Assembly (NCBI RefSeq): GCF_003940805.1
Contig: NZ_CP034328.1
Location: 682,001 to 746,000, forward strand
Length of the DNA: 64,000 bases
From: Tabrizicola piscis
GTDB taxonomy: Bacteria; Pseudomonadota; Alphaproteobacteria; Rhodobacterales; Rhodobacteraceae
Direction of reading: 5' to 3'
Every line of letters starts with the position of its first letter. Positions within the stretch are counted from its first letter, which is position 1. The translations under genes and the position numbers were made by a program. Of the stretch, positions 33,178 to 42,949 are shown piece after piece. Under the pieces are notes generated by a model that ran no database searches, was not told the DNA's origin, and was given only the letters and a program-made list of their open reading frames with translations.

Positions 33178-34773
33178 ATGTCGAACCGCGCCCCCCTTCC
33201 GCCTGAAATCGCCCGCCGCCGGACCTTTGCGATCATCTCGCATCCCGACGCCGGGAAAACGACGCTGACCGAAAAATTCCTGCTGTTCGGTGGCGCGATC
33301 CAGATGGCCGGCCAAGTCCGCGCCAAGGGCGATGCGCGGCGGACCCGGTCCGACTTCATGAAGCTGGAGCAGGAGCGCGGGATTTCCGTCAGCGCCTCGG
33401 CAATGTCCTTCGACTTCCGCCAGTACCGTTTCAATCTGGTCGACACCCCCGGCCACTCGGATTTTTCCGAAGACACCTATCGCACGCTGACGGCGGTGGA
33501 TGCCGCGATCATGGTGATCGACGGGGCCAAGGGCGTTGAAAGCCAGACCCGCAAGCTGTTCGAGGTCTGCCGGTTGCGCGACCTGCCGATCCTGACCTTT
33601 TGCAACAAGATGGACCGCGAATCCCGTGATGTGTTCGAGATCATCGACGAGATTCAGGAAAACCTCGCCATCGATGTGACGCCCGCAAGCTGGCCCATCG
33701 GTGTGGGGCGTGAGTTTGTGGGGGCCTACGACCTGCTGCATGACCGGCTGGAGATCATGGACCGCGCCGACCGGAACAAGGTGGCGGAATCCATCAAGAT
33801 CAGCGGTGTGGATGACCCGAAGCTGGCCGAGCATATCCCGGCAAACCTTCTGCAGAAGTTCCATGACGAGTTGGAGATGGCTCGGGAACTGCTGCCCGCC
33901 TTTGACCGGGCGGCCTTCCTGAACGGCTCCATGACGCCGATCTGGTTTGGCTCGGCGATCAATTCCTTCGGGGTGAAGGAACTGATGGACGGCATCGGCG
34001 AATACGGGCCGGAGCCCCAGCCGCAGACGGCGGCGGAACGGCAGATTGATGCCAGCGAAACGCCCGTGACCGGATTTGTCTTCAAGGTGCAGGCCAACAT
34101 GGACCCCAAGCACCGCGACCGGGTGGCCTTTGTCCGCCTTGCCAGCGGGCATTTCGAACGCGGCATGAAGCTGCACCATGTGCGGACCAAGAAGCCGATG
34201 ACGGTGGCGAGCCCCGTCCTCTTCCTTGCTGCCGACCGCGAACTGGCCGAGGAGGCCTGGGCCGGCGATATCATCGGCATTCCGAACCACGGGCAGTTGC
34301 GGATTGGCGACGCGTTGACCGAGGGGGAGAACCTGCGGTTCACCGGCATCCCCAGCTTTGCGCCGGAGCTTCTTCAGACGGTGCGGGCGATGGACCCGAT
34401 GAAGGCCAAGCATCTGGAGAAGGCCCTGACCCAGTTCGCCGAGGAAGGCGCTGCCAAGGTCTTCAAGCCGATGATCGGGTCGGGCTATATCGTTGGCGTG
34501 GTGGGGGCCTTGCAGTTTGATGTGCTGGCCAGCCGGATCGAGCAGGAATATTCGCTGCCTGTCCGGTTCGAGGGGTCGAACTTCACCTCTGCCCGCTGGA
34601 TTTCCGGCGACAAGGCCGAGGTGGAGAAGCTGGTCAACGTCAACAAGGGCCATATCGCGCATGACAGCGATGGGGACCTTGTGTTCCTGACCCGCTTGCA
34701 GTGGGACATCGACCGGGTGGTGCGGGACTATCCGGGTGTGAAGCTGACGGCCACCAAAGAGATGATGGTCTGA
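33178..34773 (+). CDS. prfC: Peptide chain release factor 3
   Basis: This 531-residue translational GTPase recycles RF1/RF2 from the ribosome. G1 (SHPDAGKTTLTEK), G3 (DTPGHSDFSED) and G4 (NKMD) motifs are visible in the first 160 residues, and the Leu-rich C-terminal domain matches RF3 rather than EF-G. Length agrees with E. coli RF3 (529). ATG 33178 is preferred to upstream in-frame starts because it gives the standard N-terminus MSNRAPLPPEIARRRTFAII. Confidence 0.96.
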   Translation: MSNRAPLPPEIARRRTFAIISHPDAGKTTLTEKFLLFGGAIQMAGQVRAKGDARRTRSDFMKLEQERGISVSASAMSFDFRQYRFNLVDTPGHSDFSEDTYRTLTAVDAAIMVIDGAKGVESQTRKLFEVCRLRDLPILTFCNKMDRESRDVFEIIDEIQENLAIDVTPASWPIGVGREFVGAYDLLHDRLEIMDRADRNKVAESIKISGVDDPKLAEHIPANLLQKFHDELEMARELLPAFDRAAFLNGSMTPIWFGSAINSFGVKELMDGIGEYGPEPQPQTAAERQIDASETPVTGFVFKVQANMDPKHRDRVAFVRLASGHFERGMKLHHVRTKKPMTVASPVLFLAADRELAEEAWAGDIIGIPNHGQLRIGDALTEGENLRFTGIPSFAPELLQTVRAMDPMKAKHLEKALTQFAEEGAAKVFKPMIGSGYIVGVVGALQFDVLASRIEQEYSLPVRFEGSNFTSARWISGDKAEVEKLVNVNKGHIAHDSDGDLVFLTRLQWDIDRVVRDYPGVKLTATKEMMV

Positions 34774-34774
34774 C

Positions 34775-34795
34775 CCTGTCCCGTGCCGGGACAGG
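34775..34795 (+). terminator. Hairpin directly after prfC
   Basis: CCTGTCCC-GTGCC-GGGACAGG forms an 8-bp stem starting two bases after the prfC stop. There is no T-run, so it may act as an mRNA 3' end stabiliser or a Rho-assisted site. A similar stem follows iolB. Confidence 0.5.
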
Positions 34796-34945
34796 CCGGG
34801 CTTGCGAGTGAATTCAATGGCTTGCGCAGGGCCGTTCACGATCTGGCAACCATGTGCCGGCCTTGACCCGGCGGCGCACGATCCCTAGTCTGAAGGCGGA
34901 AACTGGCGGCAAAGCTGGCGGCAGAGCACGACCCCGGAGATGGCC

Positions 34946-35920
34946 ATGACCTCACCGCCCGATCCGTTTTCAGCCCCCAAGCCGGACCTTGCAGGCGCGC
35001 CCGAAGCGGACGCGCCGCAACCTGAAGCACCGCCTGCCGAAGCCCCCTTGTTGGAGACCTCCCCCAGCGCAACATCGCCGGGCGACGACCCGTTTGGCGA
35101 TACAATGGACGACGACGACGACGGCCCGACCGTCACCTATGCCGATGCACCGGACAGCCTGATCGCGCTGTGGATGGCCCGGCGCAAGCGCATGGCTTTT
35201 GGCCCGGGTGAGGGGCTACCCCCCCTGGACGTGCCGCTGCAGCCTTTGCTGGACGCGCGCATTCGGGCCGACGAGCCTGTGCCCGAGGGCAGTCAATCGC
35301 TGCACGGCCAGAAGCTGCAGGCGATCCGGGCGGAACTGGTGGGCAAGCCGGAACTGGCAGCCTTGAACGCCATCCTGATCGCGCATCTGCGCAAGCGCCG
35401 CTTTCCGCGCGAGGCGCCGCAGCTGTTTCGCCGCATCTGGACCGAGGCTGGACCGGCCCTGATGCAGGAATTGCCGGCGCGCTGGCTGATTTCGTCGATC
35501 ATCACCTTTGGCGATCATGGCGAGACCGAAGCGCAGCGCCGGATCGGGCTTTCAATGAACGTGCTGTTTTCGCTGATGAAACTTTACGAATTCGAAAGGT
35601 TTCATTCCGGCACCCGGCCCGAGACTGCCTTTCCGTCACGGCGGATCGGGCGCAAGAAGCTGCCACTGGGTATGCCGCAGTTTTCCCTGCTGGGGGGTGG
35701 GCTGGACGTGAACCTGCTGGCGCAACTGTGGCACGAGGCCAAGGATGAGCCGGTGGCAGGCGCCCTTGCCTGCCATCTGCTGCAGCGCCTGAACGAGGAC
35801 CCGCGCAACCTGTTCCGCCGGATCGGGCTGATGCGCGCGGCCAAACACATGGACCGGATGGACTCCGCCAGCGACGCGTCAGAGCCGGGCGCCGAACCCG
35901 ACGAGACGCCCCAAGACTGA
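34946..35920 (+). CDS. Conserved hypothetical protein with acidic disordered N-terminus
   Basis: This 324-residue cytoplasmic protein is not assignable to a family. Residues 1 to about 60 are Pro/Ala/Glu-rich and end in a run of five Asp (MDDDDDGP), so they are probably disordered; the rest is helical with RRFPREAPQLFRRIWTEAG and MNVLFSLMKLYEFERF. There is no signal peptide or membrane segment. ATG 34946 has GGAG six bases upstream; ATG 34940 would overlap that site. Its stop is ten bases from the end of the convergent exported-protein gene. Confidence 0.75.
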   Translation: MTSPPDPFSAPKPDLAGAPEADAPQPEAPPAEAPLLETSPSATSPGDDPFGDTMDDDDDGPTVTYADAPDSLIALWMARRKRMAFGPGEGLPPLDVPLQPLLDARIRADEPVPEGSQSLHGQKLQAIRAELVGKPELAALNAILIAHLRKRRFPREAPQLFRRIWTEAGPALMQELPARWLISSIITFGDHGETEAQRRIGLSMNVLFSLMKLYEFERFHSGTRPETAFPSRRIGRKKLPLGMPQFSLLGGGLDVNLLAQLWHEAKDEPVAGALACHLLQRLNEDPRNLFRRIGLMRAAKHMDRMDSASDASEPGAEPDETPQD

Positions 35921-35930
35921 GACCCTGCGG

Positions 35931-36332
35931 CTACGACCGATAGGCCGCCGCGCGGGCACCGTGATCGGGCGACCGTTTGGCCAGCGTCACACGACGGACG
36001 ACAGCGGGTGGCGTAGAGCAGCCTTCGGCGGTGATCGTCAGGATGGTTTCGCCTGCGGCAAAGCCCTGCCCGATGCGGACAATCGACAACTCTCCCGGGG
36101 CAAGGGCCGGGGTATGGCCCAGAAACACCCGTGCCAGCGTTTCCACGCGAAAACGGACCCGGGTGCAGCCTTCTTCCGGAGCGGCAAGCAAGACGCCGTA
36201 GCTTTGCGCGTCTGACACCGAGGACAGGTGGAAAACCTGACGGCAGTCCTTTTCGATGCAGGGAATGTGATCGGCCAGCAGGGCATGAGGCCATAGCAGG
36301 AAAACCCCTGCCAGGAATGCAGCGTTCTTCAT
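35931..36332 (-). CDS. Small exported protein of unknown function
   Basis: This 133-residue protein has a signal peptide (MKNAAFLAGVFLLWPHALLA) and a mature part with paired Cys (CIEKDC) and a third Cys in EEGCTRVRF. The mature part is probably a beta-rich domain (ELSIVRIGQGFAAGETILTITAEG). I do not recognise a family. It is divergent from the RNA helicase gene, with 203 bases between the two starts that must hold both promoters. Confidence 0.65.
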   Translation of the reverse strand: MKNAAFLAGVFLLWPHALLADHIPCIEKDCRQVFHLSSVSDAQSYGVLLAAPEEGCTRVRFRVETLARVFLGHTPALAPGELSIVRIGQGFAAGETILTITAEGCSTPPAVVRRVTLAKRSPDHGARAAAYRS

Positions 36333-36535
36333 ATGTCACCTTTGGAAACGACTTCTTTAAATGCCGATGATTGTAAACCAGTCAGCGCATTTCCCCAAGC
36401 GGGATGTGGCCGCCTTGACCGCCTGCCGCTTTTCCTTTATGCGCGAGGCGCGGCCATTGGGGCCGAGACGCCGGGGCGCCCGGAAACTAGCGTCCCACAA
36501 TCCATGCGGTCCGATACCGCATCCATAGGACGCTT

Positions 36536-38182
36536 ATGACCAAATTTTCTGACCTCGCGCTGGACCCGCGCGTACTGCAAGCCGTATCCGAAGCCGGCTA
36601 TGAGACCCCCACTCCGATTCAGGAACAGGCCATTCCGCACGCCCTGCAGGGCCGCGATGTGCTTGGGATCGCCCAGACCGGCACCGGCAAGACGGCAAGC
36701 TTCGTGCTGCCGATGATCACCCTTCTGGGTCAGGGCCGGGCCCGGGCGCGGATGCCGCGGTCGCTGGTGCTTGCACCAACGCGCGAACTGGCCGCCCAGG
36801 TGGCCGAGAATTTCGAGACATATGCCAAGCACACCAAGCTGACCAAGGCGCTGTTAATCGGTGGGGTTTCGTTCGGGGAACAGGACAAGCTGATCGACCG
36901 GGGCGTTGACGTGCTGATCGCCACGCCGGGCCGGTTGCTGGACCATTTCGAACGCGGCAAGCTGCTGCTGACCGGCGTGCAGATCATGGTGGTGGATGAG
37001 GCCGACCGGATGCTGGACATGGGGTTCATCCCCGATATCGAACGCATCTTCCAGCTGACCCCCTTCACCCGCCAGACGATGTTCTACAGCGCCACGATGG
37101 CGCCGGAGATCGAGCGGATCACCAACACCTTCCTGACCAATCCGGCGAAGATCGAGGTGGCACGTCAGGCCACTGCCTCGCTGACGATCACGCAGGCGCT
37201 GATCGAGGTGAAGCCCGCCCGCAAGGACCGCAGCTTTGCCGAGAAACGGTCAGTCCTGCGCGCCCTGATCCGGGCCGAGGGGGAGGCTTGCACCAACGCG
37301 ATCATCTTCTGCAACCGCAAGATGGATGTGGATGTGGTGGCCAAGTCGTTGAAGCAGCATGGTTTTAACGCAGCCCCGATCCATGGTGATCTGGAACAGT
37401 CGCAGCGGATGAAGACGCTGGACGCCTTCCGCGACGGGACGTTGCACCTTCTGGTCGCGTCGGACGTGGCGGCGCGGGGTCTGGACATCCCGGCGGTCAG
37501 CCACGTGTTCAACTTTGACGTGCCGTCGCATCCCGAAGACTACGTTCACCGCATCGGCCGCACGGGCCGCGCGGGGCGGTTGGGCAAGGCCTATACGATC
37601 GCGGTTCCGGGGGATGTGAAGTATCTGGCGGCGATTGAAAGCCTGGTGAAGATGGAAATTCCGCGCGGGGTGCTGCCGGAAGGCTATGCCCCCGACATGT
37701 CCGAGGGCGGACCGGAAAAGCCGCGGGAAGAGCGTGGCGGCCGGGGTGGCCGTGAGCGGGATCGTGGGCCACGCGGCCGCGACCGCGACCGTGCCCCGAA
37801 GCCGCATGACGAAGTGGCGGCGATGGAACCGGTGGTTCAGGTGGCCAAACCCGAAGCCGCCGTGGAAGTGGCCCGGGAAGACCGCAAGGAGCCGCGTGCG
37901 GAGGCTCGGTCCGAACCGCGCCCAGAATCTCGGCCCGAAACACGGCCCGAGCGGTCAGAGGGTCGGCGTGATGCGCGCAATGACCGGCGCGAGCCGCGCG
38001 AAGATCGGCGGGACGCCCCACGGGATGCCCCGCGCGAGGAACGTCGGGATTATCGCCGTGACCGTGACCTTGGGCCTGCCGTTGTCGGCATGGGCGACCA
38101 TGTGCCGGATTTCATCCTGCGCAGCTTTGCGATCAAGGTCAGCGCGAGCGATGAGGTTGAAGAACCCGCGACCGGCACCTGA
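36536..38182 (+). CDS. rhlE: DEAD-box RNA helicase, RhlE type, with long Arg/Glu-rich tail
   Basis: This 548-residue protein has the two RecA-like domains of DEAD-box helicases: Q-motif TPTPIQEQAIP, motif I AQTGTGKTAS, motif II DEAD (VVDEADRMLDMGF), motif III SAT and motif VI HRIGRTGRAG. From about residue 395 a 130-residue tail is rich in Arg, Glu, Asp and Pro with RGG-like units, followed by a conserved-looking VVGMGDHVPDFILRSF end. Such tails bind RNA and can drive condensate formation. It is the likely unwinding partner of RNA decay; RNase J is encoded convergently beyond a shared terminator. Confidence 0.93.
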   Translation: MTKFSDLALDPRVLQAVSEAGYETPTPIQEQAIPHALQGRDVLGIAQTGTGKTASFVLPMITLLGQGRARARMPRSLVLAPTRELAAQVAENFETYAKHTKLTKALLIGGVSFGEQDKLIDRGVDVLIATPGRLLDHFERGKLLLTGVQIMVVDEADRMLDMGFIPDIERIFQLTPFTRQTMFYSATMAPEIERITNTFLTNPAKIEVARQATASLTITQALIEVKPARKDRSFAEKRSVLRALIRAEGEACTNAIIFCNRKMDVDVVAKSLKQHGFNAAPIHGDLEQSQRMKTLDAFRDGTLHLLVASDVAARGLDIPAVSHVFNFDVPSHPEDYVHRIGRTGRAGRLGKAYTIAVPGDVKYLAAIESLVKMEIPRGVLPEGYAPDMSEGGPEKPREERGGRGGRERDRGPRGRDRDRAPKPHDEVAAMEPVVQVAKPEAAVEVAREDRKEPRAEARSEPRPESRPETRPERSEGRRDARNDRREPREDRRDAPRDAPREERRDYRRDRDLGPAVVGMGDHVPDFILRSFAIKVSASDEVEEPATGT

Positions 38183-38209
38183 CGCTGGCCTGTTGAACCA
38201 CAGACAAAA

Positions 38210-38236
38210 GGCCCCGACAGTGTCGGGGCCTTTTTT
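38210..38236. terminator. Bidirectional terminator between rhlE and rnj
   Basis: GGCCCCGA-CAGTG-TCGGGGCC is a perfect stem followed by TTTTTT on the plus strand and by TTTTGTCTG on the minus strand. It closes both the helicase gene and the long nuo-birA-coaX-rnj run. Confidence 0.9.
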
Positions 38237-38253
38237 GCAGTCCGGGGGAATGG

Positions 38254-39930
38254 TCAGTCTGCGATCAGGCGGCTGATGACCACGGTGACTTCCGGTTTCT
38301 TGCCGATTTCTTCCATTGCGACCTGACGGAGGACCTTGCGGATCTCGTCCTCAAGCTTGGTGTCGTCCTTTAGCAGCTTCTTGCCCGCGCGATCGATGAA
38401 CTCACCCAAATCGGTCTCGATCGTTTCGACCAGCGGACGGTCGCCGCGGCCATTGGCGGCAAGGCCCGAAAGCTCCACCCAGGGTTCGCCCATCGGCTGA
38501 TCGTTTTCGTCCAGGATCACGGTGACCAGTGCATGGCCGTTCAGCGCCATGCGGATGCGGTCGCGGATCACGCCATCCATCGCGCCGACAAGGGCCGTGC
38601 CGTCGAGGTAGACGCGGCCGGTCTCGATATATTCGGCCACTTCCGGCACGTCGCCGGTCAGGTCGATCATCATGCCGTTGGTGGCGACCACCGCCGCGAT
38701 CCCGGCTTCAGTCGCGATGCGTGCGTGTTCGCGCAAGTGCCGGTGTTCGCCGTGCATCGGGATTAGCATGTCGGGCAGGACGAGACGGTGGACATGTTCC
38801 AGATCCGGGCGGTTGGCGTGGCCCGAGACGTGGTACTTGCCGCCCGCATCGTCGATGACGTTGACGCCCATTTCCGAATAGGCGTTCCAGACGCGCAGAA
38901 CTTCGCGTTCGTTGCCGGGGATGGTCTTGGAGGAGAAGAGGAACGTATCCCCCTCTTTCATCTGGATTCCCAGATACTTGCCCCGGCTCAACTGGGCCGA
39001 TGCGGCGCGGCGTTCGCCCTGGCTGCCGGTTGCCAGCAGCATGAGGTTCTTGCGCGGCACTTCCAGCGCCTCTTCCGGGGTGATCGTGCGGGGAAAGCCG
39101 GACAGCACGCCCGCCTCATCCGCCGCCGCGATCATCTTCTTCATCGCGCGACCCAGCACGCAGATTGACCGGTCTGCAGCACGCGCGGCTTCGGCCAAGG
39201 TCTTCAGGCGCGCGACGTTCGAGCCGAAGGTGGTGGCGACCACCATGCCGCCCGCGCCCTTGATCAGCTCGGTCAGCGCCGGGCCAAGGGTGCTTTCCGA
39301 CCGGCCTTCGTGGTTGGAAAACACATTCGTGCTGTCGCACATCATGGCCTTCACCGGGCGTTCGGCGACAATCTCGTTGATGCGGGCGTCATCCCAGCCT
39401 TCACCCACGACGGGATTATGGTCGATCTTGAAGTCTGCCGTGTGGAAGATCCGGCCAGCCGGGGTGTCGATCACCAAGGCCGAGCTTTCGGGGATGGAAT
39501 GCGACACGGGCACAAACTGCACCTTGAACGGTCCCGCTTCGATGGTCGCCGGGCGCGGTTCGACGGTGACGATCTGGTCAACCGGCAGACCCGCCTCGTC
39601 AAACTTCAGCCGACCGATGATCGCGGTGAAGCGGCGGCAGTAGATCTTTTTCTGCAGCTTGGGCCAAAGGCGGCCGATGGCCCCGATGTGGTCTTCATGC
39701 GCGTGGGTGATGAAGATCGCTTCCAGCCGGTCGACCCGCGCCTCAAGCCAGCTCACATCGGGCAGGATCAGGTCTACCCCGGGCGAGGTATCCATATCGG
39801 GGAAGGTCACGCCAAGATCGACCAGGATCAGCCGCTCCTTGCCTGCCGGGCCGTAGCCGTAGACGTAGGCGTTCATGCCGATCTCTCCGGCGCCGCCGAG
39901 GGGAAGGTAGATCAGGCGGTTCACAGTCAT
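38254..39930 (-). CDS. rnj: Ribonuclease J
   Basis: This 558-residue enzyme is a metallo-beta-lactamase/beta-CASP ribonuclease with 5' exo- and endonuclease activity, involved in mRNA decay and 23S rRNA maturation in alphaproteobacteria. The zinc motif THAHEDHIGA sits near residue 75, and the beta-CASP portion contains CDSTNVFSNHEGRSE and the HVSGHANRPDL motif. It starts at ATG 39930 overlapping the coaX stop (ATGA) and ends the minus-strand nuo run. Confidence 0.95.
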   Translation of the reverse strand: MTVNRLIYLPLGGAGEIGMNAYVYGYGPAGKERLILVDLGVTFPDMDTSPGVDLILPDVSWLEARVDRLEAIFITHAHEDHIGAIGRLWPKLQKKIYCRRFTAIIGRLKFDEAGLPVDQIVTVEPRPATIEAGPFKVQFVPVSHSIPESSALVIDTPAGRIFHTADFKIDHNPVVGEGWDDARINEIVAERPVKAMMCDSTNVFSNHEGRSESTLGPALTELIKGAGGMVVATTFGSNVARLKTLAEAARAADRSICVLGRAMKKMIAAADEAGVLSGFPRTITPEEALEVPRKNLMLLATGSQGERRAASAQLSRGKYLGIQMKEGDTFLFSSKTIPGNEREVLRVWNAYSEMGVNVIDDAGGKYHVSGHANRPDLEHVHRLVLPDMLIPMHGEHRHLREHARIATEAGIAAVVATNGMMIDLTGDVPEVAEYIETGRVYLDGTALVGAMDGVIRDRIRMALNGHALVTVILDENDQPMGEPWVELSGLAANGRGDRPLVETIETDLGEFIDRAGKKLLKDDTKLEDEIRKVLRQVAMEEIGKKPEVTVVISRLIAD

Positions 39931-40700
39931 GCGGTTTCCTTGTTGTAGTCGTTGATCAGGACGAGGCCATGCATCGTCAGGTCATCCTCGATGGAATGAA
40001 ATAGTGCGGTTCCCTGGGCGAACAGGGAGGCAAGCCCCCCGGTCGCGACAACTTTCATGGGGCGGTCACGTTCGCGGCGCACTTCGCGCACGATGCCTTC
40101 GACCAGCCCGACATAGCCCCAATACACGCCCGACTGCATGCAGGCCACCGTATTCGTGCCGATCACCTTGTCAGGCTTCGCCACGTCGATATGCGGCAAG
40201 GCGGCGGCGGCGTTATGCAGCGCCTCAAGCGACAGGTTGACACCGGGCGCGATGACCCCGCCGACATAGGCACCGTCATCGTCGACCACGTCGAAGGTGG
40301 TGGCGGTGCCGAAATCAACGATGATGAGATCGCCGCCATGCCGGTCATGCCCGGCGACGGTGTTCACCAGCCGGTCCGGCCCCACCGTCGTGCCAAGGTC
40401 TACCCGGGGGGCGACGGGAAGGCGGCAGTCGGGCTTGCCCACCACCAGCGGCCGGCAGTCGAAATAGCGGTTGCACAGGACGCGCAGGTTGAAGACGACG
40501 CGCGGCACGGTGGAGGAGATGATCGCCTCGGTCACGGTGGCATCGGTCTTGGTCATTGCCATCAGCGAAGACAGCCAGACGAAATATTCATCTGCCGTGC
40601 GGGTATGGTCAGTCGCGATGCGCCATGTGGCGAGGAAGCGGGTCCCGTCCCAGATGGAAAAGACGGTGTTGGTATTGCCGCAGTCGATGGCGAGTAGCAT
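39927..40700 (-). CDS. coaX: Type III pantothenate kinase
   Basis: This 257-residue cytoplasmic kinase carries out the first step of coenzyme A synthesis. The N-terminal MLLAIDCGNTNTVFSIWDG phosphate-binding motif, TWRIATDHTRTADEY and VDFGTATTFDVVD are typical of CoaX. I chose ATG 40700 (MLLAIDCGN) because it gives the exact family start; the frame extends upstream to 40751 only through a palindromic repeat. birA precedes it and rnj overlaps it. Confidence 0.95.
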   Translation of the reverse strand: MLLAIDCGNTNTVFSIWDGTRFLATWRIATDHTRTADEYFVWLSSLMAMTKTDATVTEAIISSTVPRVVFNLRVLCNRYFDCRPLVVGKPDCRLPVAPRVDLGTTVGPDRLVNTVAGHDRHGGDLIIVDFGTATTFDVVDDDGAYVGGVIAPGVNLSLEALHNAAAALPHIDVAKPDKVIGTNTVACMQSGVYWGYVGLVEGIVREVRRERDRPMKVVATGGLASLFAQGTALFHSIEDDLTMHGLVLINDYNKETA

Positions 40701-40726
40701 GGGCACCCCGTTATGTGGTCTGCGAT

Positions 40727-40753
40727 GCACGATTTTTCGGCGAAAAATCATGC
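40727..40753. repeat. Palindrome between birA and coaX, palindrome family copy 2
   Basis: GCACGATTTTTC-GGC-GAAAAATCATGC forms a 12-bp stem with one mismatch. It matches the terminator at 24342-24368 in size, loop and sequence except for two or three bases. Here it lies inside an operon, 11 bases after the birA stop and 27 before the coaX start, so it may attenuate or process the transcript. Confidence 0.7.
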
Positions 40754-40763
40754 CCGGGTCGGG

Positions 40764-41513
40764 TCAAAAGAACACCTCGGCGGCAGGGATGGCAAGGCTT
40801 CCCGCATGGGTGCGCAGGATCAGGTTGCCGCTCGCGTCAACGGTTTCGAAGATGCCATCGCGGGTTTCGGTCCCGGTGCGGGCGCGGATCGGCTCTCCCA
40901 AACGGGCGGCGTGGGCCAGCCAGGCGGTGCGCAGGGGCGCGAAGCCTGCGGTTTGAAACGCAGCCTCCCATGCGGCATAGGCGGGGGCGAGGGCGTCGAG
41001 GAAAGCCTCGGGCGTGATGCGGTGGCCGGTTTCGTGCAGCAGGGACACCGGGGGGACGGCGCCGGGTTCCACGAGGCTGGCATCCGGGGCGGCGATCAGG
41101 TTGACGCCGATGCCGATGCAGAGGACGGGGGTCGGGGTGCCAAGCCCGGCGCTTTCCAGGAGGATCCCGGCGAGTTTGCCGCCGTTCAGCAGCACATCGT
41201 TCGGCCATTTCAGGGTGAAGCTGTCGGGCAGGCCGGTGAGGGCGACGCAGGCATCGCGCAGCGCGAGGGCGGCGGCGAAGGAGCGGAGGGCGACCTGTTC
41301 GGCGGGTTCCTTCGGTTGCAGGACAAGCGTGGCGTGGAAATTGCCGGGCGGGCTGGTCCATGGCCGGGCGCGGCGGCCGCGGCCTGCGGTCTGAAAGCCT
41401 GCGATGATCCAGGTGGGGCCGGGCAGCGAGGCCGCGCGGCGGAAGCCTTCGGCATTGGTGCTGTCGATTTCGGGCAGGGCAATGCGCCCTGCCCCATGTG
41501 CCTTAGCGGACAA
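40764..41513 (-). CDS. birA: Biotin-[acetyl-CoA-carboxylase] ligase
   Basis: This 249-residue enzyme attaches biotin to acetyl-CoA carboxylase and related proteins. It has EIDSTNAEG near the N-terminus, the biotinyl-AMP motif [13 protein letters not shown] and the catalytic [17 protein letters not shown]. There is no N-terminal helix-turn-helix, so it is a ligase without repressor function. Its ATG overlaps the end of nuoN by 11 bases. Confidence 0.94.
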   Translation of the reverse strand: MSAKAHGAGRIALPEIDSTNAEGFRRAASLPGPTWIIAGFQTAGRGRRARPWTSPPGNFHATLVLQPKEPAEQVALRSFAAALALRDACVALTGLPDSFTLKWPNDVLLNGGKLAGILLESAGLGTPTPVLCIGIGVNLIAAPDASLVEPGAVPPVSLLHETGHRITPEAFLDALAPAYAAWEAAFQTAGFAPLRTAWLAHAARLGEPIRARTGTETRDGIFETVDASGNLILRTHAGSLAIPAAEVFF

Positions 41514-42939
41514 GCGCTTCGGCCGCTGTTGCGGCGGCAGGCTCGATTCCGAAGAGGTTGATCACACCGACCAGCATGATCACGGCGACGGCCATCAACA
41601 TCACCCACTGGACCGGGGCCATACGGCTTTCGGCCGGTTCCTGCTCGGCCCCGAAGTACATGAAGTAGACGAGGCGCAGGTAGTAGAAGGCGCCGATCAC
41701 AGAGGCGACCGCGCCGACGAGGGCGAGCCAGACCATGCCCGCGTCAACCGCGGCTTTCAGGACGTAGAACTTGCCGAAGAAGCCGAGCATGGGCGGCACG
41801 CCGGCGAGGGAGAAGAGGAGGACCAGCATGGCAAGGGCCTTCAGCGGCTCACCCTTGGCGAACTGGTTCAGGCTGGCGATGTCGGACACCGGGCGGCCGT
41901 TCCGCTCCAGCGACAGGATGAAGGCGAAGGTGCCGACGTTCATCGTGACGTAGATCGCCATGTAGATCAGCGTGGCCTGGATGCCATAGGCGGTGCCGAC
42001 CGCGACGCCGATCAGCGCATAGCCCATATGGGCGATGGAGCTGTAAGCCATCAGGCGCTTGATGTCCTTCTGGCCGATGGCGGCAACGGCACCTAGGGCC
42101 ATGGAGGCGACGGCAAGGCCTGCAAGGACTTGGCCCCATTGGCCGGGGACGCCGCCGAACGCGTCCTGCACCAACCGGGCGATCAGGGCCATGGCGGCGA
42201 CTTTGGGCGCGGTGGCGAAGAAGGCGGTGACGGGGGTGGGTGAGCCTTCGTAGACGTCGGGCGTCCACATGTGGAAGGGTGCCGCGCTGACCTTGAAGGC
42301 AAGGCCCGCCAGCATGAACACCAGACCAAACAGCAGCCCCAAGGGCACGCCGTCCTGCACGGTTGAGAGGATCCCGGCGAATTGCGTGGTGCCGGCGTAG
42401 CCGTAGACCAGCGACGCGCCATAGAGCAGGAGGCCAGAGGAAAGCGCGCCGAGGACGAAGTATTTCAGGCCCGCTTCGGACGATTTCGCGCTGTCACGGC
42501 GCAAGCTGGCGACGACGTAGAGCGACAGCGATTGCAGTTCGAGGCCCATGTACAGCGTCATCAGGTCGGCGGCCGAGACCATGACCATCATCCCCACCAC
42601 GGCCAGCGCGATGAGGATCGGGTATTCGAAGCGCAAGAGGTCGCGCCGGGTCATGTAATCCTGGCTCATCACCAGGACGGCGGCGGCGGAGAGGAGGATG
42701 GTCACCTTGGCAAAGCGGGCGAAGGGGTCGTCGACGAACAGGCCGTTGAAAACCAGACGCTCACCCGCGCCGCCGACGCCGATGTAAAGTGCCAGCGCCA
42801 CGAACAGGCCCGCCGTCGCCCAGACCAGCGGCACGGCCATCTTGTCCTTGGTGGTGTAGACCCCGAACATGAGCGCGGCCATGGCATAGCCTGACAGCAG
42901 GATCTCGGGCAGGAGGGTCTGGAAATCGGCGGACGTCAT
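41503..42939 (-). CDS. nuoN: NADH:quinone oxidoreductase subunit N
   Basis: This 478-residue antiporter-like membrane subunit of complex I carries about 14 hydrophobic helices and the [16 protein letters not shown] segment of the broken helix shared with NuoL and NuoM, plus the conserved Lys-bearing [21 protein letters not shown] region. It contributes a proton channel. ATG 42939 has GAGG eight bases upstream and starts [13 protein letters not shown]; the longer frame to 43008 runs into nuoM. Confidence 0.96.
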   Translation of the reverse strand: MTSADFQTLLPEILLSGYAMAALMFGVYTTKDKMAVPLVWATAGLFVALALYIGVGGAGERLVFNGLFVDDPFARFAKVTILLSAAAVLVMSQDYMTRRDLLRFEYPILIALAVVGMMVMVSAADLMTLYMGLELQSLSLYVVASLRRDSAKSSEAGLKYFVLGALSSGLLLYGASLVYGYAGTTQFAGILSTVQDGVPLGLLFGLVFMLAGLAFKVSAAPFHMWTPDVYEGSPTPVTAFFATAPKVAAMALIARLVQDAFGGVPGQWGQVLAGLAVASMALGAVAAIGQKDIKRLMAYSSIAHMGYALIGVAVGTAYGIQATLIYMAIYVTMNVGTFAFILSLERNGRPVSDIASLNQFAKGEPLKALAMLVLLFSLAGVPPMLGFFGKFYVLKAAVDAGMVWLALVGAVASVIGAFYYLRLVYFMYFGAEQEPAESRMAPVQWVMLMAVAVIMLVGVINLFGIEPAAATAAEALVR

Positions 42940-42949
42940 CGGCGCAACC

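Noticed and set aside
33100..34839. 579-codon minus-strand frame over prfC
   Set aside because: Antisense to a complete release factor 3 gene; no recognisable motif or ribosome site.
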